DNA of 64,000 nucleotides from Bacteroidales bacterium UBA4814. Lineage in GTDB: Bacteria > Bacteroidota > Bacteroidia > Bacteroidales > UBA7960. The translations under genes were made by a program, and so were the position numbers. This document shows positions 36,802 through 44,998 of the stretch, piece after piece. Each line of letters begins with the position of its first letter. The stretch's first letter is position 1. The DNA lies in assembly GCA_002402465.1 (NCBI GenBank), contig DHFW01000054.1:1-64000 (forward strand), written 5' to 3'. The notes under the pieces were generated by a model, which worked only from the letters and a program-made list of their open reading frames with translations, did not search any database and had not been told where the DNA came from.

Positions 36802-38649
36802 ATGAACAGAAAGGCATTATGTGTTTGGCTCTTTAGTCTGTTATTTGTATTGCCGGTTTCGGCCATTGAGGTGAACTTCACCGCCTCGGCTCCCGCGCAG
36901 GTTGCTGTTGGCGAAAGGTTCCGGGTAGTGTATACTGCCAATAAGCGTCCGGCCAGTTTCAACGGGCCTACATTTGGCGAGTTTCGCGTGCTTTCTGGTC
37001 CAAGCCAGTCTTCCAGCTCGTCCACGCAAATCATTAACGGGAAGGTGACCCATTCCGAAAATTATTCTTTTACTTATATATTGGAGGCTACCCGTGAAGG
37101 CACTTTTACCATTTCGGAGGCCACCATCTTGGTCGATGGTAAAACCATCAGCTCCAACGCGCTTACCATCAGGGTTTCTGGCCAGGCCTCGCAGGGGGCG
37201 TCACCCTCTGCTCCTTCACCAGGGCAGCCACAGGCGCCCCAGGTACAGGGTGTGGGCGATCGAGATATTTTCCTCCGGGCGGTGGTGAGCAATTCCAATC
37301 CGTATCAGGGGCAGGCAGTTACCGTTACCTATAAGCTGTATACACGAGTGCAGGTATCACAGTACAGTATTGAAAAACTGCCGGCCTATCAGGGCTTCTG
37401 GGCCGAAGAGGTGGCATCTGGCGGCCAGCCCCAGGTAACCGAAGAAGTTATTGATGGGCAGCGATACAATGTGGCTACCATACGCCAGGTGGTGATTTTC
37501 CCGCAAAGGGCCGGAGAGTTGACCATAGAGCCCCTCGATGTGCAGACACTGGTTCGGGTGAGTGCTCCCCGCCGAAGTGGCAGCCTGATCGATGAGTTTT
37601 TTGGAGGTTCGCTTTTCGGCGGATTTCAAAATGTGGAGCGCTCATTGCGATCGAACCAGATACAGATGAACGTAAGGCCCCTGCCAGCACAAAATCGTCC
37701 ACCATCTTTTAAAGGAATGGTGGGCAACTTCGAGCTGAATACCAGCCTGAATCCGCTCGAAGTCAATGTGAACGAGCCGGTAACCCTTACTCTGAGCATT
37801 AACGGAAGCGGAAACCTGCGTATGCTTGAAAAGCCCGAAATACAGTTTCCGGCCAATCTGGAAGCCTTCGACCCAAATATTACCGACAATATCCGGGTGT
37901 CGGCCGCTGGGGTGTCGGGAAGCAGGCAGTATGAGTATTTACTCATTCCGCGCACAGGAGGTACTTTTGAAATTTCCCCCATTCAGTTCAGTTTTTTCGA
38001 TCCGGCAAGCGGACGTTATGTAACGCGCTCAAGCCCAGCTTATACGTTGACGGTGAGCGGAAGTTCCCTGGCGGCTGGCGAAAGTTCCGGACTTGGCAGG
38101 CAGGAAGAGGTTCAGTACCTTACTTCCGATATCCGGTTTATCAATAACACCCTGTTCAGCCTGCGGCCCATGGGGAGTTTATTTTATCGCAGCACCTTAT
38201 TTTATCTCCTCTTAGCAAGTCCTGTTTTGCTTTTCGCCTTTTTCCTGGTTTTTTGGAGAAGACATATACGCTTGCAGAGCGATACGGCCTTGCTGCGCAA
38301 CCGCAAGGCACAAAAAATGGCGCAGAAACGCCTGAAAAAGGCAGGTATTTTTCTTAAAAACGGTAACAGCAGCGAGTTTTACGACGAGATTTTCAGGGCT
38401 CTCTGGGGATACCTTTCCGACAAGCTCAGCATTCCGGTTTCCAGGCTGAATAAAGAGCAGGTATCCGATGTGTTTCAGCAAAAGGGGGTACAGCCCGGGC
38501 TGGCTGCCAAATTTATGGAAGCGCTGAATGAATGCGAGTTTGCAAGGTTCGCCCCGGGTTCGCCCCAAACCCGTATGGACGAAACCTATCAACGCGCCCT
38601 CGATACCATTGTTACCCTCGAAAAGGAATTGAAAAACAAAAAGTTTTAA
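36802..38649 (+). CDS. batD: BatD, large membrane-anchored protein
   Basis: From the ATG at 36802 (MNRKALCVWLFSLLF) the protein has 615 residues; an ATG at 36784, overlapping the batC stop, would only lengthen the region before the signal peptide. Beta-rich periplasmic repeats (FTASAPAQVAVGERFRVVYT; DIFLRAVVSNSNPYQGQAVT; LNPLEVNVNEPVTLTLSING) are followed by a membrane helix near residue 475 (FYLLLASPVLLFAFFLVFWR) and a cytoplasmic helical domain. The order and size match BatD (DUF11-like/oxygen tolerance protein). Confidence 0.9.
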   Translation: MNRKALCVWLFSLLFVLPVSAIEVNFTASAPAQVAVGERFRVVYTANKRPASFNGPTFGEFRVLSGPSQSSSSSTQIINGKVTHSENYSFTYILEATREGTFTISEATILVDGKTISSNALTIRVSGQASQGASPSAPSPGQPQAPQVQGVGDRDIFLRAVVSNSNPYQGQAVTVTYKLYTRVQVSQYSIEKLPAYQGFWAEEVASGGQPQVTEEVIDGQRYNVATIRQVVIFPQRAGELTIEPLDVQTLVRVSAPRRSGSLIDEFFGGSLFGGFQNVERSLRSNQIQMNVRPLPAQNRPPSFKGMVGNFELNTSLNPLEVNVNEPVTLTLSINGSGNLRMLEKPEIQFPANLEAFDPNITDNIRVSAAGVSGSRQYEYLLIPRTGGTFEISPIQFSFFDPASGRYVTRSSPAYTLTVSGSSLAAGESSGLGRQEEVQYLTSDIRFINNTLFSLRPMGSLFYRSTLFYLLLASPVLLFAFFLVFWRRHIRLQSDTALLRNRKAQKMAQKRLKKAGIFLKNGNSSEFYDEIFRALWGYLSDKLSIPVSRLNKEQVSDVFQQKGVQPGLAAKFMEALNECEFARFAPGSPQTRMDETYQRALDTIVTLEKELKNKKF

Positions 38650-38653
38650 TCTT

Positions 38654-39412
38654 ATGAAGAACCTGGCCTTTTGGTTGTCCGGTTTGCTTTTTCTTATGCC
38701 TTTGCTGGCGAAGGCTGATTCTGCCGACATAATCAGGCAAGCCAACGAGGCTTACGTTGATGGGCAATATTCTTATGCCATTGAGCTTTACGAGTCATTA
38801 CTTGAACAGAAACTTGAATCCCCCGAATTGTACTACAACCTGGGCAACGCCTATTTTAAGGAAAACCTTTTGGGGGCTGCTATTCTGAATTATGAACGGG
38901 CACTTAAGTTAAAGCCTTCTGACGAAAATACGCTTTTTAACCTGGAAGTGGCCCGCGCCCGCACCATTGATCGAATCAACCCGGTTCCATTGATTTTTTA
39001 TGAAAGATGGTGGAAAAATTTCTATGGTATGTTGAGTGTTGATGGGTGGTCATGGCTGCTTATTGTGATGCTAATTGCCATGCTTTTATCGCTTGGAGGT
39101 TTTTTCTTTTCCCGGACGCGGGGCATGAAGAAGACGGCCTTTGGCATTTCCATGGTTTTTGTTGTTGCTTTGCTGGTTAGTCTTGCTGCAACCCGTGCCC
39201 AGTACCACAACACCCACAAACGCTTGGATGCCATTGTGATGGTGCCCCGGGCCACAGCTAAAAGCTCGCCCGGTGAGGCCAGTCCCGACCTGTTTGTGAT
39301 ACACGAGGGCAGCAAGGCCCGCATCACGGGCGAACTGGGCGAATGGTATGAGATTCGGCTGGAAAACGGCAACGTGGGCTGGGTGAAGAAATCGGCCCTG
39401 GAGATCATTTAA
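38654..39412 (+). CDS. batE: BatE, TPR and SH3-like protein
   Basis: A protein of 252 residues. After a signal peptide come two TPR motifs (ANEAYVDGQYSYAIELYESL; YYNLGNAYFKENLLGAAILN), two membrane helices (WSWLLIVMLIAMLLSLGGFF; FGISMVFVVALLVSLAA), and a C-terminal bacterial SH3-like domain (ATAKSSPGEASPDLFVIHEG ... WYEIRLENGNVGWVKKSALE). The gene starts 4 bases after batD and closes the operon. Confidence 0.9.
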   Translation: MKNLAFWLSGLLFLMPLLAKADSADIIRQANEAYVDGQYSYAIELYESLLEQKLESPELYYNLGNAYFKENLLGAAILNYERALKLKPSDENTLFNLEVARARTIDRINPVPLIFYERWWKNFYGMLSVDGWSWLLIVMLIAMLLSLGGFFFSRTRGMKKTAFGISMVFVVALLVSLAATRAQYHNTHKRLDAIVMVPRATAKSSPGEASPDLFVIHEGSKARITGELGEWYEIRLENGNVGWVKKSALEII

Positions 39413-39413
39413 A

Positions 39414-39453
39414 AAGCCTGCGCAAAACCAAAAAAAAGTTCTTACGCAGGCTT
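39414..39453 (-). terminator. Terminator after the Spy-like gene
   Basis: A 9-bp GC-rich stem (39414-39422 with 39445-39453) has a 22-base loop. On the minus strand it is followed by a T run, so it terminates the sigma factor operon; it may also slow readthrough from batE. Confidence 0.6.
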
Positions 39454-39517
39454 ATGTAAAGGGGAATAAGGGGTAATCCCCCTCTGGGAACCGGGATTTT
39501 AATGGAAGCAAAACCCT

Positions 39518-39988
39518 TTAACGCCCACTCTCTTTGCTTTCTCTGTTTCGGCGCCTGGCCTCCTGGAAAAGCATGCGATTAAAATCGCGTTCTGCTTCGT
39601 AGAGCAGGGCGATTTTTTTTGCCGGGAGGATACGTTTCAGTTTCTCGTGGTATTCCCTCTTTATGTTTGCTGAGCGCTCCATGTGCAAAACCTGGTCTTC
39701 GGCATATCTGCCGGCCTCTTCGTTGCTCATAGATGCTACCTTGACGTCAGCCCATTTGTTGCGATGGCTGGCCGTTAAGTCATCGCGGTTCTTATTGTAT
39801 TCATTATACAGCGGCCAAAATACACGGGCTTCTTCGGGGGTGAGCGACATTCTTTCGGTAAGGAAAGAAATACGTCTGGATTCAATTACGTCCAAGCGGG
39901 CGTCTTGCGCCATTGCCTGGCCGCTGCGCTGCAAAAATGATGGCAGCACAAGGATAAAAAGAAGCAGTAATATTGTTGCTCGTTTCAT
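39518..39988 (-). CDS. Spy/CpxP-like periplasmic protein
   Basis: A protein of 156 residues with a signal peptide (TILLLLFILVLPSFLQRSGQA). The mature part is helical and charged, with the segment ERMSLTPEEARVFWPLYNEY resembling the LTxxE/Q repeat of Spy and CpxP-like proteins. It follows the membrane-anchored gene by 11 bases and an ECF sigma gene further upstream. The three-gene set suggests an envelope-stress response in which this product senses or protects misfolded proteins. Confidence 0.7.
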   Translation of the reverse strand: MKRATILLLLFILVLPSFLQRSGQAMAQDARLDVIESRRISFLTERMSLTPEEARVFWPLYNEYNKNRDDLTASHRNKWADVKVASMSNEEAGRYAEDQVLHMERSANIKREYHEKLKRILPAKKIALLYEAERDFNRMLFQEARRRNRESKESGR

Positions 39989-39999
39989 TTTTAAGATGA

Positions 40000-40536
40000 T
40001 TAATGCCGTTTATCATTCCCATTTTGAATAATCAGTTCAGTAGGTTCCAGGCCGTAATACTGGGCAGCCTCAAGCAGATAATCCAGATAGAGGTCGTAAT
40101 CGGTGCTGGTTGTAGACTGAATTTGCTGTGGTTCATCAACTTCGGTGTCAATAATGAGATCATATAACAACGCGCGGTCGTATTCGGTTGCCCGGGCAAA
40201 GTATTCCTCAAAGATCTGGTCATCGAAATCGCTGAACAAGCCTTCCTCTTTGCCTTCGCGTAAAAGCAGAAAACTAATCCCCATCCCGATAAGCACCAGG
40301 AAAGTGGCAGCCATGCTGACTGCGGCACGCAGGCTAAAAAATCTAGCTTTGGTAGCAGGCTCTTTCTGTCGGGAGGCATCAATTTTTTGCCTTACGGATG
40401 TGGAAAAGCCATCGAAATACCCCTGGGGAACCCCGAAGCCGGACTCCTCCTTCATTTGCGAAGCCAGGCGGCTGAGGCCAAGTTCTTGCAATTCGCGGGT
40501 TATTTCATCTTTATTTTTTGTCATTCCTTTGGGCAT
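40000..40536 (-). CDS. Membrane-anchored protein, putative anti-sigma factor
   Basis: A protein of 178 residues; the ATG at 40524 (MTKNKDEI) is an alternative start. The N-terminal half is charged and cytoplasmic (about 70 residues). One membrane helix follows (AAVSMAATFLVLIGMGISFL), then an acidic periplasmic domain (FSDFDDQIFEEYFARATEYD). No zinc-binding anti-sigma motif (HxxxCxxC) is visible. Its topology and position directly after the sigma factor gene fit an anti-sigma or sigma-linked regulator; this is inference. Confidence 0.6.
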   Translation of the reverse strand: MPKGMTKNKDEITRELQELGLSRLASQMKEESGFGVPQGYFDGFSTSVRQKIDASRQKEPATKARFFSLRAAVSMAATFLVLIGMGISFLLLREGKEEGLFSDFDDQIFEEYFARATEYDRALLYDLIIDTEVDEPQQIQSTTSTDYDLYLDYLLEAAQYYGLEPTELIIQNGNDKRH

Positions 40537-40573
40537 TTTGATCTTTAGATTGTAATAAATATCAATGGTTTAA

Positions 40574-41119
40574 TCAAGAAGTGAGAATTTTCTCAATTTT
40601 CTTTGCCGCATGGTGGTAAGAAGCCTTCAGCGCGCCTTCTGAAGTGTCGAGTATTCGCGACATATCTTCGTATTTCATTTCATCGTAATAGCGCAGATTG
40701 AAGACAACCCTTTGCTTTTCGGGCAGGGTGAGAATGGCTTTCTGAATCTTTTTTTCGATGTCGCTGCCATCAAACCAGGCATCGGTTTCGAGCGAATCGC
40801 TGAGTTGTTGTTCCACATCTTCCATGGGTAGGAAAAAGCGCTTTCTCTTTTTCTTTAAAAAAGAAAGAGCCTCGTTGGTGGCAATTCGGTAAAGCCATGT
40901 AAAGAGGCCCGAATCGCCCCTGAATTCCGGCAGGGCTTTCCAGGCCTTGATAAAAACCTCCTGTGCAATGTCGCTGGCATCTTCGTGCACTATGACCAGC
41001 CGGCGTATATGCCAATATACCTGTTCCTGATATTTCCTGACGATCAGATCAAACGCATACCCCGGGTTATCCGACTGGCTGAAGCGCTGCAGTAATTCAT
41101 CGTCAGAATAATGCACCAT
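40574..41119 (-). CDS. ECF RNA polymerase sigma factor
   Basis: A protein of 181 residues, the size of an extracytoplasmic-function sigma factor. Region 2 is EDASDIAQEVFIKAWKALP (near residues 42-60), followed by LFTWLYRIATNEALSFLKK. Region 4 contains LPEKQRVVFNLRYYDEMKYE and ends in a helix-turn-helix (ISRILDTSEGALKASYHHAA-type; here the segment reads MSRILDTSEGALKAS). It directs RNA polymerase to a stress regulon. It precedes the putative anti-sigma and Spy-like genes. Confidence 0.93.
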   Translation of the reverse strand: MVHYSDDELLQRFSQSDNPGYAFDLIVRKYQEQVYWHIRRLVIVHEDASDIAQEVFIKAWKALPEFRGDSGLFTWLYRIATNEALSFLKKKRKRFFLPMEDVEQQLSDSLETDAWFDGSDIEKKIQKAILTLPEKQRVVFNLRYYDEMKYEDMSRILDTSEGALKASYHHAAKKIEKILTS

Positions 41120-41128
41120 TCTCTGGGT

Positions 41129-42088
41129 TTACTTGGGCTTTCTTTTCAACACTTTCCTGGCCGCCTTTGCAATACTGGCGGCGTTCAGGCCGTATTTTTC
41201 CATAAGCTGGGCCGGGGTTCCGCTTTCGCCAAAGCGATCGTTTACGCCAATCAACTCTAGGGGGGTGGGCTGGTTTTCGGCTAGCAGGCGGGCAATCGAC
41301 TCGCCCAGACCCCCGTTAAGCTGATGTTCTTCGGCTGTTACGGCACAACTGGTTTTGCTTATTGATTTTATGATGGTTTCTTCATCCAAAGGTTTAATGG
41401 TATGCACATTTATAATTTCTGCGCTGATGCCCTCCTTAAAAAGCTCTTTGCCGGCTTCGAGGGCTTCCCAAACCAGGTGGCCGCAGGCAAAAATACTCAC
41501 ATCGGATCCTTCGTTCAGTATCATGGCTTTGCCAATTACAAAGGTTTCGTCTGCAGGTGTAAAAACAGGCACTGAAGGCCGTCCGAAGCGAAGGTAAACC
41601 GGCCCGTGATGGTCGGCAATGGCTATGGTTGCGGCTTTGGTCTGGTTGTAATCGCAGGGAACGATCACCGTCATATTGGGCAGCATTTTCATCATGCCAA
41701 TATCTTCGAGCATCTGGTGGGTTGCTCCGTCTTCGCCCAGGGTAAGTCCTGCATGCGAAGCGCATATCTTCACGTTTTTTTCAGAATAGGCGATGCTCTG
41801 GCGAATCTGGTCGTAAACCCTGCCGGTGCTAAAGTTGGCAAAAGTGCCGGTGTAGGGTATCTTGCCACCAATGGTAAGGCCGGCTGCAATGCCCATCATA
41901 TTGGCCTCGGCAATGCCTACCTGGAAAAACCTTTCGGGGAATTCCTTAATGAAGTCGTTCATTTTGAGGGAGCCGGTAAGGTCGGCACACAAGGCCACTA
42001 CATTGGAGTTGCGGCGGCCAACCTCAAGCAGGCCGGCTCCAAATCCTGAACGGGTATCTTTCTTTTCTGTGTAAATGTATTCCTTCAT
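41129..42088 (-). CDS. Transketolase C-terminal subunit
   Basis: A protein of 319 residues containing the pyrimidine-binding and C-terminal transketolase domains: GVGIAEANMMGIAAGLTIGG-type segment (here FQVGIAEANMMGIAAGLTIG), then SHAGLTLGEDGATHQMLEDI, RFGRPSVPVF and HTIKPLDEETIIKS. It pairs with the N-terminal half at 43519-44361, which binds the ThDP pyrophosphate, to form the enzyme of the non-oxidative pentose phosphate pathway. A gene for a VWA protein separates the halves, which is unusual. Confidence 0.9.
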   Translation of the reverse strand: MKEYIYTEKKDTRSGFGAGLLEVGRRNSNVVALCADLTGSLKMNDFIKEFPERFFQVGIAEANMMGIAAGLTIGGKIPYTGTFANFSTGRVYDQIRQSIAYSEKNVKICASHAGLTLGEDGATHQMLEDIGMMKMLPNMTVIVPCDYNQTKAATIAIADHHGPVYLRFGRPSVPVFTPADETFVIGKAMILNEGSDVSIFACGHLVWEALEAGKELFKEGISAEIINVHTIKPLDEETIIKSISKTSCAVTAEEHQLNGGLGESIARLLAENQPTPLELIGVNDRFGESGTPAQLMEKYGLNAASIAKAARKVLKRKPK

Positions 42089-42115
42089 TATGCTTGGTTT
42101 AAAATTATTTTTTAA

Positions 42116-43492
42116 TCAGTTAACATCGACCCTTACAGTTTGACCTGGTTCTATTCTGAATCGTCTTTCGGAAGAAAATGCCGTATTGCTCGAAACCCTT
42201 GAGCGGTAAACCAGCCTGTAGCTTCCGGGCTGCAGGTAAAGGGTTTCGGTGGCTACTGTTTCGCGAAGCGAATAGACGTGAACCAGCCCCTGCTCCGTTT
42301 CCTGCAAAATATTGGCAAAACCCGGTGCCTGCAACCTGATCACGGCAATGCCCGGTTGCGGGATTTCCACATTGGTAGTATGGCTTTGCCTGATTTCAAC
42401 GTCTTTGACCACAACTCTTGGCAATGAAAGCACCTCAATGTCGTATTTGCCTACCAGGTATTTCTCGTTATTGCCTAGTTGCTGTATTTTTAGGGTTTCA
42501 TTCTCACCGGCTTTTCTGACAATGGCCTGGTAGTTCATCGACACCTGGCCTGCTGTTCTTACGTTCATAATGCCCTGAGGTGCGTCGACAGCAACCACAT
42601 TGTGCCTGCCCGATTGGATTTTTATATTCCGAAGTTCGACCCTTGGGGTGGTGTGGACCACCATTTTGTAGTTAATGTAAGGGTTCAGAAAGAACACTGT
42701 GTCGGGTAATCCGCGGTGGTTAAGGGTGTGGATAATGCTTTCGAGCGGCCTCCCGGTATCTTCGTCGAAAAATGAAACTGCCACATTGGTCTCGGCAGGC
42801 CTGCCGCTCATGTCCAGCAGATTAATCTGCGAGCTTGTTTTGCCCAGCACCTGCGAAATAATGACGTTCAGGCTTGCTTTGAAACCCGATTCTGTAGAGG
42901 CATCGAAATAATGGCCTACACAATCGAAGGCATCGCTGAAGTCGCGACCAATGCCAATAACATAGGGTTTGAGGAATATGCCCTTTTTCTGCAGGTCTTG
43001 GGACACGGCACAGGGATCTCCTCCACACTCTTCCAGGCCATCGGTAATTAAAATGATAATGTTGCGACAGTTGGCGCAGGGCGGAAAGTCATCAGCAGCG
43101 CTTTGCAAGGAGGCGGCAATGGGCGTGGTGCCACGGGGTTGAATGCTGCGCAGCCTTTGCCTGATTTTGTTGATGCCGTCGGGTCCAAAAGGAACCTCCA
43201 GTTTGGTGTCGTTGCAGTCTTGCGGGGGGTAGCGTTTCTGGTGTCCGAACACCCTGAGAGCTACCTCAAGGTTTTCGACAGTTTCAAGGCTATCGAGCAG
43301 GTTGGTAAGCACGTGGCGGGCAATGTTATTGCGGGTGTCACTTTGCCAGCGCGCCAGCATACTTTGCGAGGCATCGTACAAAACCAGAATCCTGGTCAGG
43401 GGGGGCGATGCATGCTGAGCCCCTGCCTTTGCCGCAAACAACAAAGGAAGGCTCAGGGCCACCAAGCATTTGATCAGGATTTTTTTCACCAA
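42116..43492 (-). CDS. Secreted VWA-domain protein between transketolase halves
   Basis: A protein of 458 residues with a signal peptide (IKCLVALSLPLLFAAKAGAQ). The VWA domain occupies about residues 33-215, with the MIDAS motif LYDASQSM and a later GTTPIAASL turn; ILITDGLEECGGDPC supplies the other conserved loop. The remaining 240 residues are beta-rich repeats (GIMNVRTAGQVSMNYQAIVR, GKYDIEVLSLPRVVVKDVEI) resembling carboxypeptidase-like or carbohydrate-binding modules. It contains several cysteine pairs. It lies in the same orientation between the two transketolase genes, with gaps of 27 and 26 bases, so it is probably co-transcribed. The function is unknown. Confidence 0.75.
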   Translation of the reverse strand: MVKKILIKCLVALSLPLLFAAKAGAQHASPPLTRILVLYDASQSMLARWQSDTRNNIARHVLTNLLDSLETVENLEVALRVFGHQKRYPPQDCNDTKLEVPFGPDGINKIRQRLRSIQPRGTTPIAASLQSAADDFPPCANCRNIIILITDGLEECGGDPCAVSQDLQKKGIFLKPYVIGIGRDFSDAFDCVGHYFDASTESGFKASLNVIISQVLGKTSSQINLLDMSGRPAETNVAVSFFDEDTGRPLESIIHTLNHRGLPDTVFFLNPYINYKMVVHTTPRVELRNIKIQSGRHNVVAVDAPQGIMNVRTAGQVSMNYQAIVRKAGENETLKIQQLGNNEKYLVGKYDIEVLSLPRVVVKDVEIRQSHTTNVEIPQPGIAVIRLQAPGFANILQETEQGLVHVYSLRETVATETLYLQPGSYRLVYRSRVSSNTAFSSERRFRIEPGQTVRVDVN

Positions 43493-43518
43493 AAATGTGG
43501 TTATATTTTTTTAAAAAA

Positions 43519-44361
43519 TTAATAATCGCCCAGGGTTTCTTCAAGTTGCGCAAGGGCTTTTTCAAGTTGCTCATCATTGGGCGGGCTGCCGTGCCATTTA
43601 TGAGAGCCTTCCATGAAATCGACCCCCTTGCCCATTACTGTTTTCATAAGAATAACCACGGGTTTGCCTTGTCCGCACAATCTCTTTGCCTGATCCATGG
43701 TTTCCAGCACCTGCTCCAGCACGTTGCCGTCCATCTCGAGCACCTGCCACCCAAACGATTTCCACTTAGCATGGAGGTCGCCCAGCGGCATTACTTCATC
43801 CACTGGCCCATCAATTTGCTGCCCGTTGTAATCAACAACGGCAATCAGGTTGTCAATATTTTTTCCGGCGGCAAACATGGCGGCTTCCCAGACCTGCCCT
43901 TCCTGCAGTTCGCCATCGCCCAAAAGGCAATACACCAATTGCGGGTCGTTATTGAGCTTCTTGGCCAGGGCTGCGCCGTTGGCCACGCTAAGGCCCTGGC
44001 CCAGCGAACCACTGGCCACCCTGACGCCCGGAAGATTCTCTTCTGTGGCCGGGTGGCCTTGCAGGCGGCTGTTTATCTTGCGAAAAGTGGACAGCTCAGC
44101 CACATCGAAGTACCCGCTGCGGGCCAGCACGCTGTACCAACCAGCCGACAAGTGTCCGTTAGAAAGGAAGAACAGGTCCTGTCCCTTTCCGTCCATGTCG
44201 AAATTGGGCGAATGCCGCAAAACAGAAAAATACATGGCCGAAAGAAATTCGGCGCAACCCAGGGGTGCCCCGGGGTGGCCCGACTTGACAGCATGAACCA
44301 TGCGCAAAACATCTCTTCTGAGCTGACTAGCAACTGATTCCAGTTTTCTTAAATCTGTCAT
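43519..44361 (-). CDS. Transketolase N-terminal subunit
   Basis: A protein of 280 residues with the ThDP-binding transketolase N-terminal domain: GHPGAPLGCAEFLSAMYFSV, DLFFLSNGHLSAGWYSVLAR, VASGSLGQGLSVANGAALAK, then YCLLGDGELQEGQVWEAAMF and NLIAVVDYNGQQIDG, the metal and diphosphate site GDGE...N. It acts with the C-terminal subunit. Separate halves are common in Bacteroidota, but adjacent genes are the norm. Confidence 0.92.
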   Translation of the reverse strand: MTDLRKLESVASQLRRDVLRMVHAVKSGHPGAPLGCAEFLSAMYFSVLRHSPNFDMDGKGQDLFFLSNGHLSAGWYSVLARSGYFDVAELSTFRKINSRLQGHPATEENLPGVRVASGSLGQGLSVANGAALAKKLNNDPQLVYCLLGDGELQEGQVWEAAMFAAGKNIDNLIAVVDYNGQQIDGPVDEVMPLGDLHAKWKSFGWQVLEMDGNVLEQVLETMDQAKRLCGQGKPVVILMKTVMGKGVDFMEGSHKWHGSPPNDEQLEKALAQLEETLGDY

Positions 44362-44515
44362 TTTTTATTTTTTTGAATTTACAAAGTTACAAAATTGAAA
44401 ATGCGATAAATCGGTGTTTCACTTATAGATGCAATGAAAAAAAATTCTTTATACTGGGTGCCTGTAAAAAATGATGTTGCAAAATACAATTTTTTTAATT
44501 TAGCGGTTTCAGATT

Positions 44516-44533
44516 TCACATCTTTCGATGTGA
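44516..44533 (+). repeat. Short perfect hairpin before the small membrane gene
   Basis: TCACATC (44516-44522) and GATGTGA (44527-44533) form a 7-bp stem around the loop TTTC, 30 bases upstream of the start at 44564. It could be a leader hairpin or an operator; no consensus was recognised. Confidence 0.45.
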
Positions 44534-44563
44534 TTTATTGTTTTTTCTTGTTTGCAGAATTTT

Positions 44564-44998
44564 ATGAAGAAAATCAGCGTACTGGTTTTGATAGCTTCCC
44601 TTATTTTACTGATTACCCTTTGGCTTTCGGGCAAAGTGGCCTTCGAGCCGGCATTTTTCAGTGAACTCAGCCTGCTGCCCTGGCTGATCTCCTTTGCCAA
44701 AACTGCTGTGGTGCTTTCGGCTTATATCGCAGGCTTTTTTGCCATGATCGTCATCGCTTTTGTGGATATCATTTTTTCATTGATTCTGAAATTGGAATTT
44801 CCCATTCTTTATCTGATATATGATCAATTTTTCGTGGTCTTTTCAAAAGGTTGGTACTGGGATCAGTTTAACGGATCCTACCTGTTCATTTCAGCTGTTA
44901 TTTTCCTGATTGGCTCCCTGATTATTCTTGCCATTCCCGATACCAAACGCTACCAGCGGGTGGCTTACAATCCCTCTGCTTTTTCGGACCGCTCCTAG
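44564..44998 (+). CDS. Small membrane protein of unknown function
   Basis: From MKKISVLVLIASLILLITLW the protein has 144 residues; an ATG four codons upstream (44552) is also possible. Hydrophobic helices occupy most of it: residues 5-22, about 40-70 (FAKTAVVLSAYIAGFFAMIV) and 105-128 (YLFISAVIFLIGSLIILAIP). The C-terminus is polar (DTKRYQRVAYNPSAFSDRS). No family was recognised. It converges on ettA, sharing bases in their stop codons (44995-44998). Confidence 0.65.
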   Translation: MKKISVLVLIASLILLITLWLSGKVAFEPAFFSELSLLPWLISFAKTAVVLSAYIAGFFAMIVIAFVDIIFSLILKLEFPILYLIYDQFFVVFSKGWYWDQFNGSYLFISAVIFLIGSLIILAIPDTKRYQRVAYNPSAFSDRS

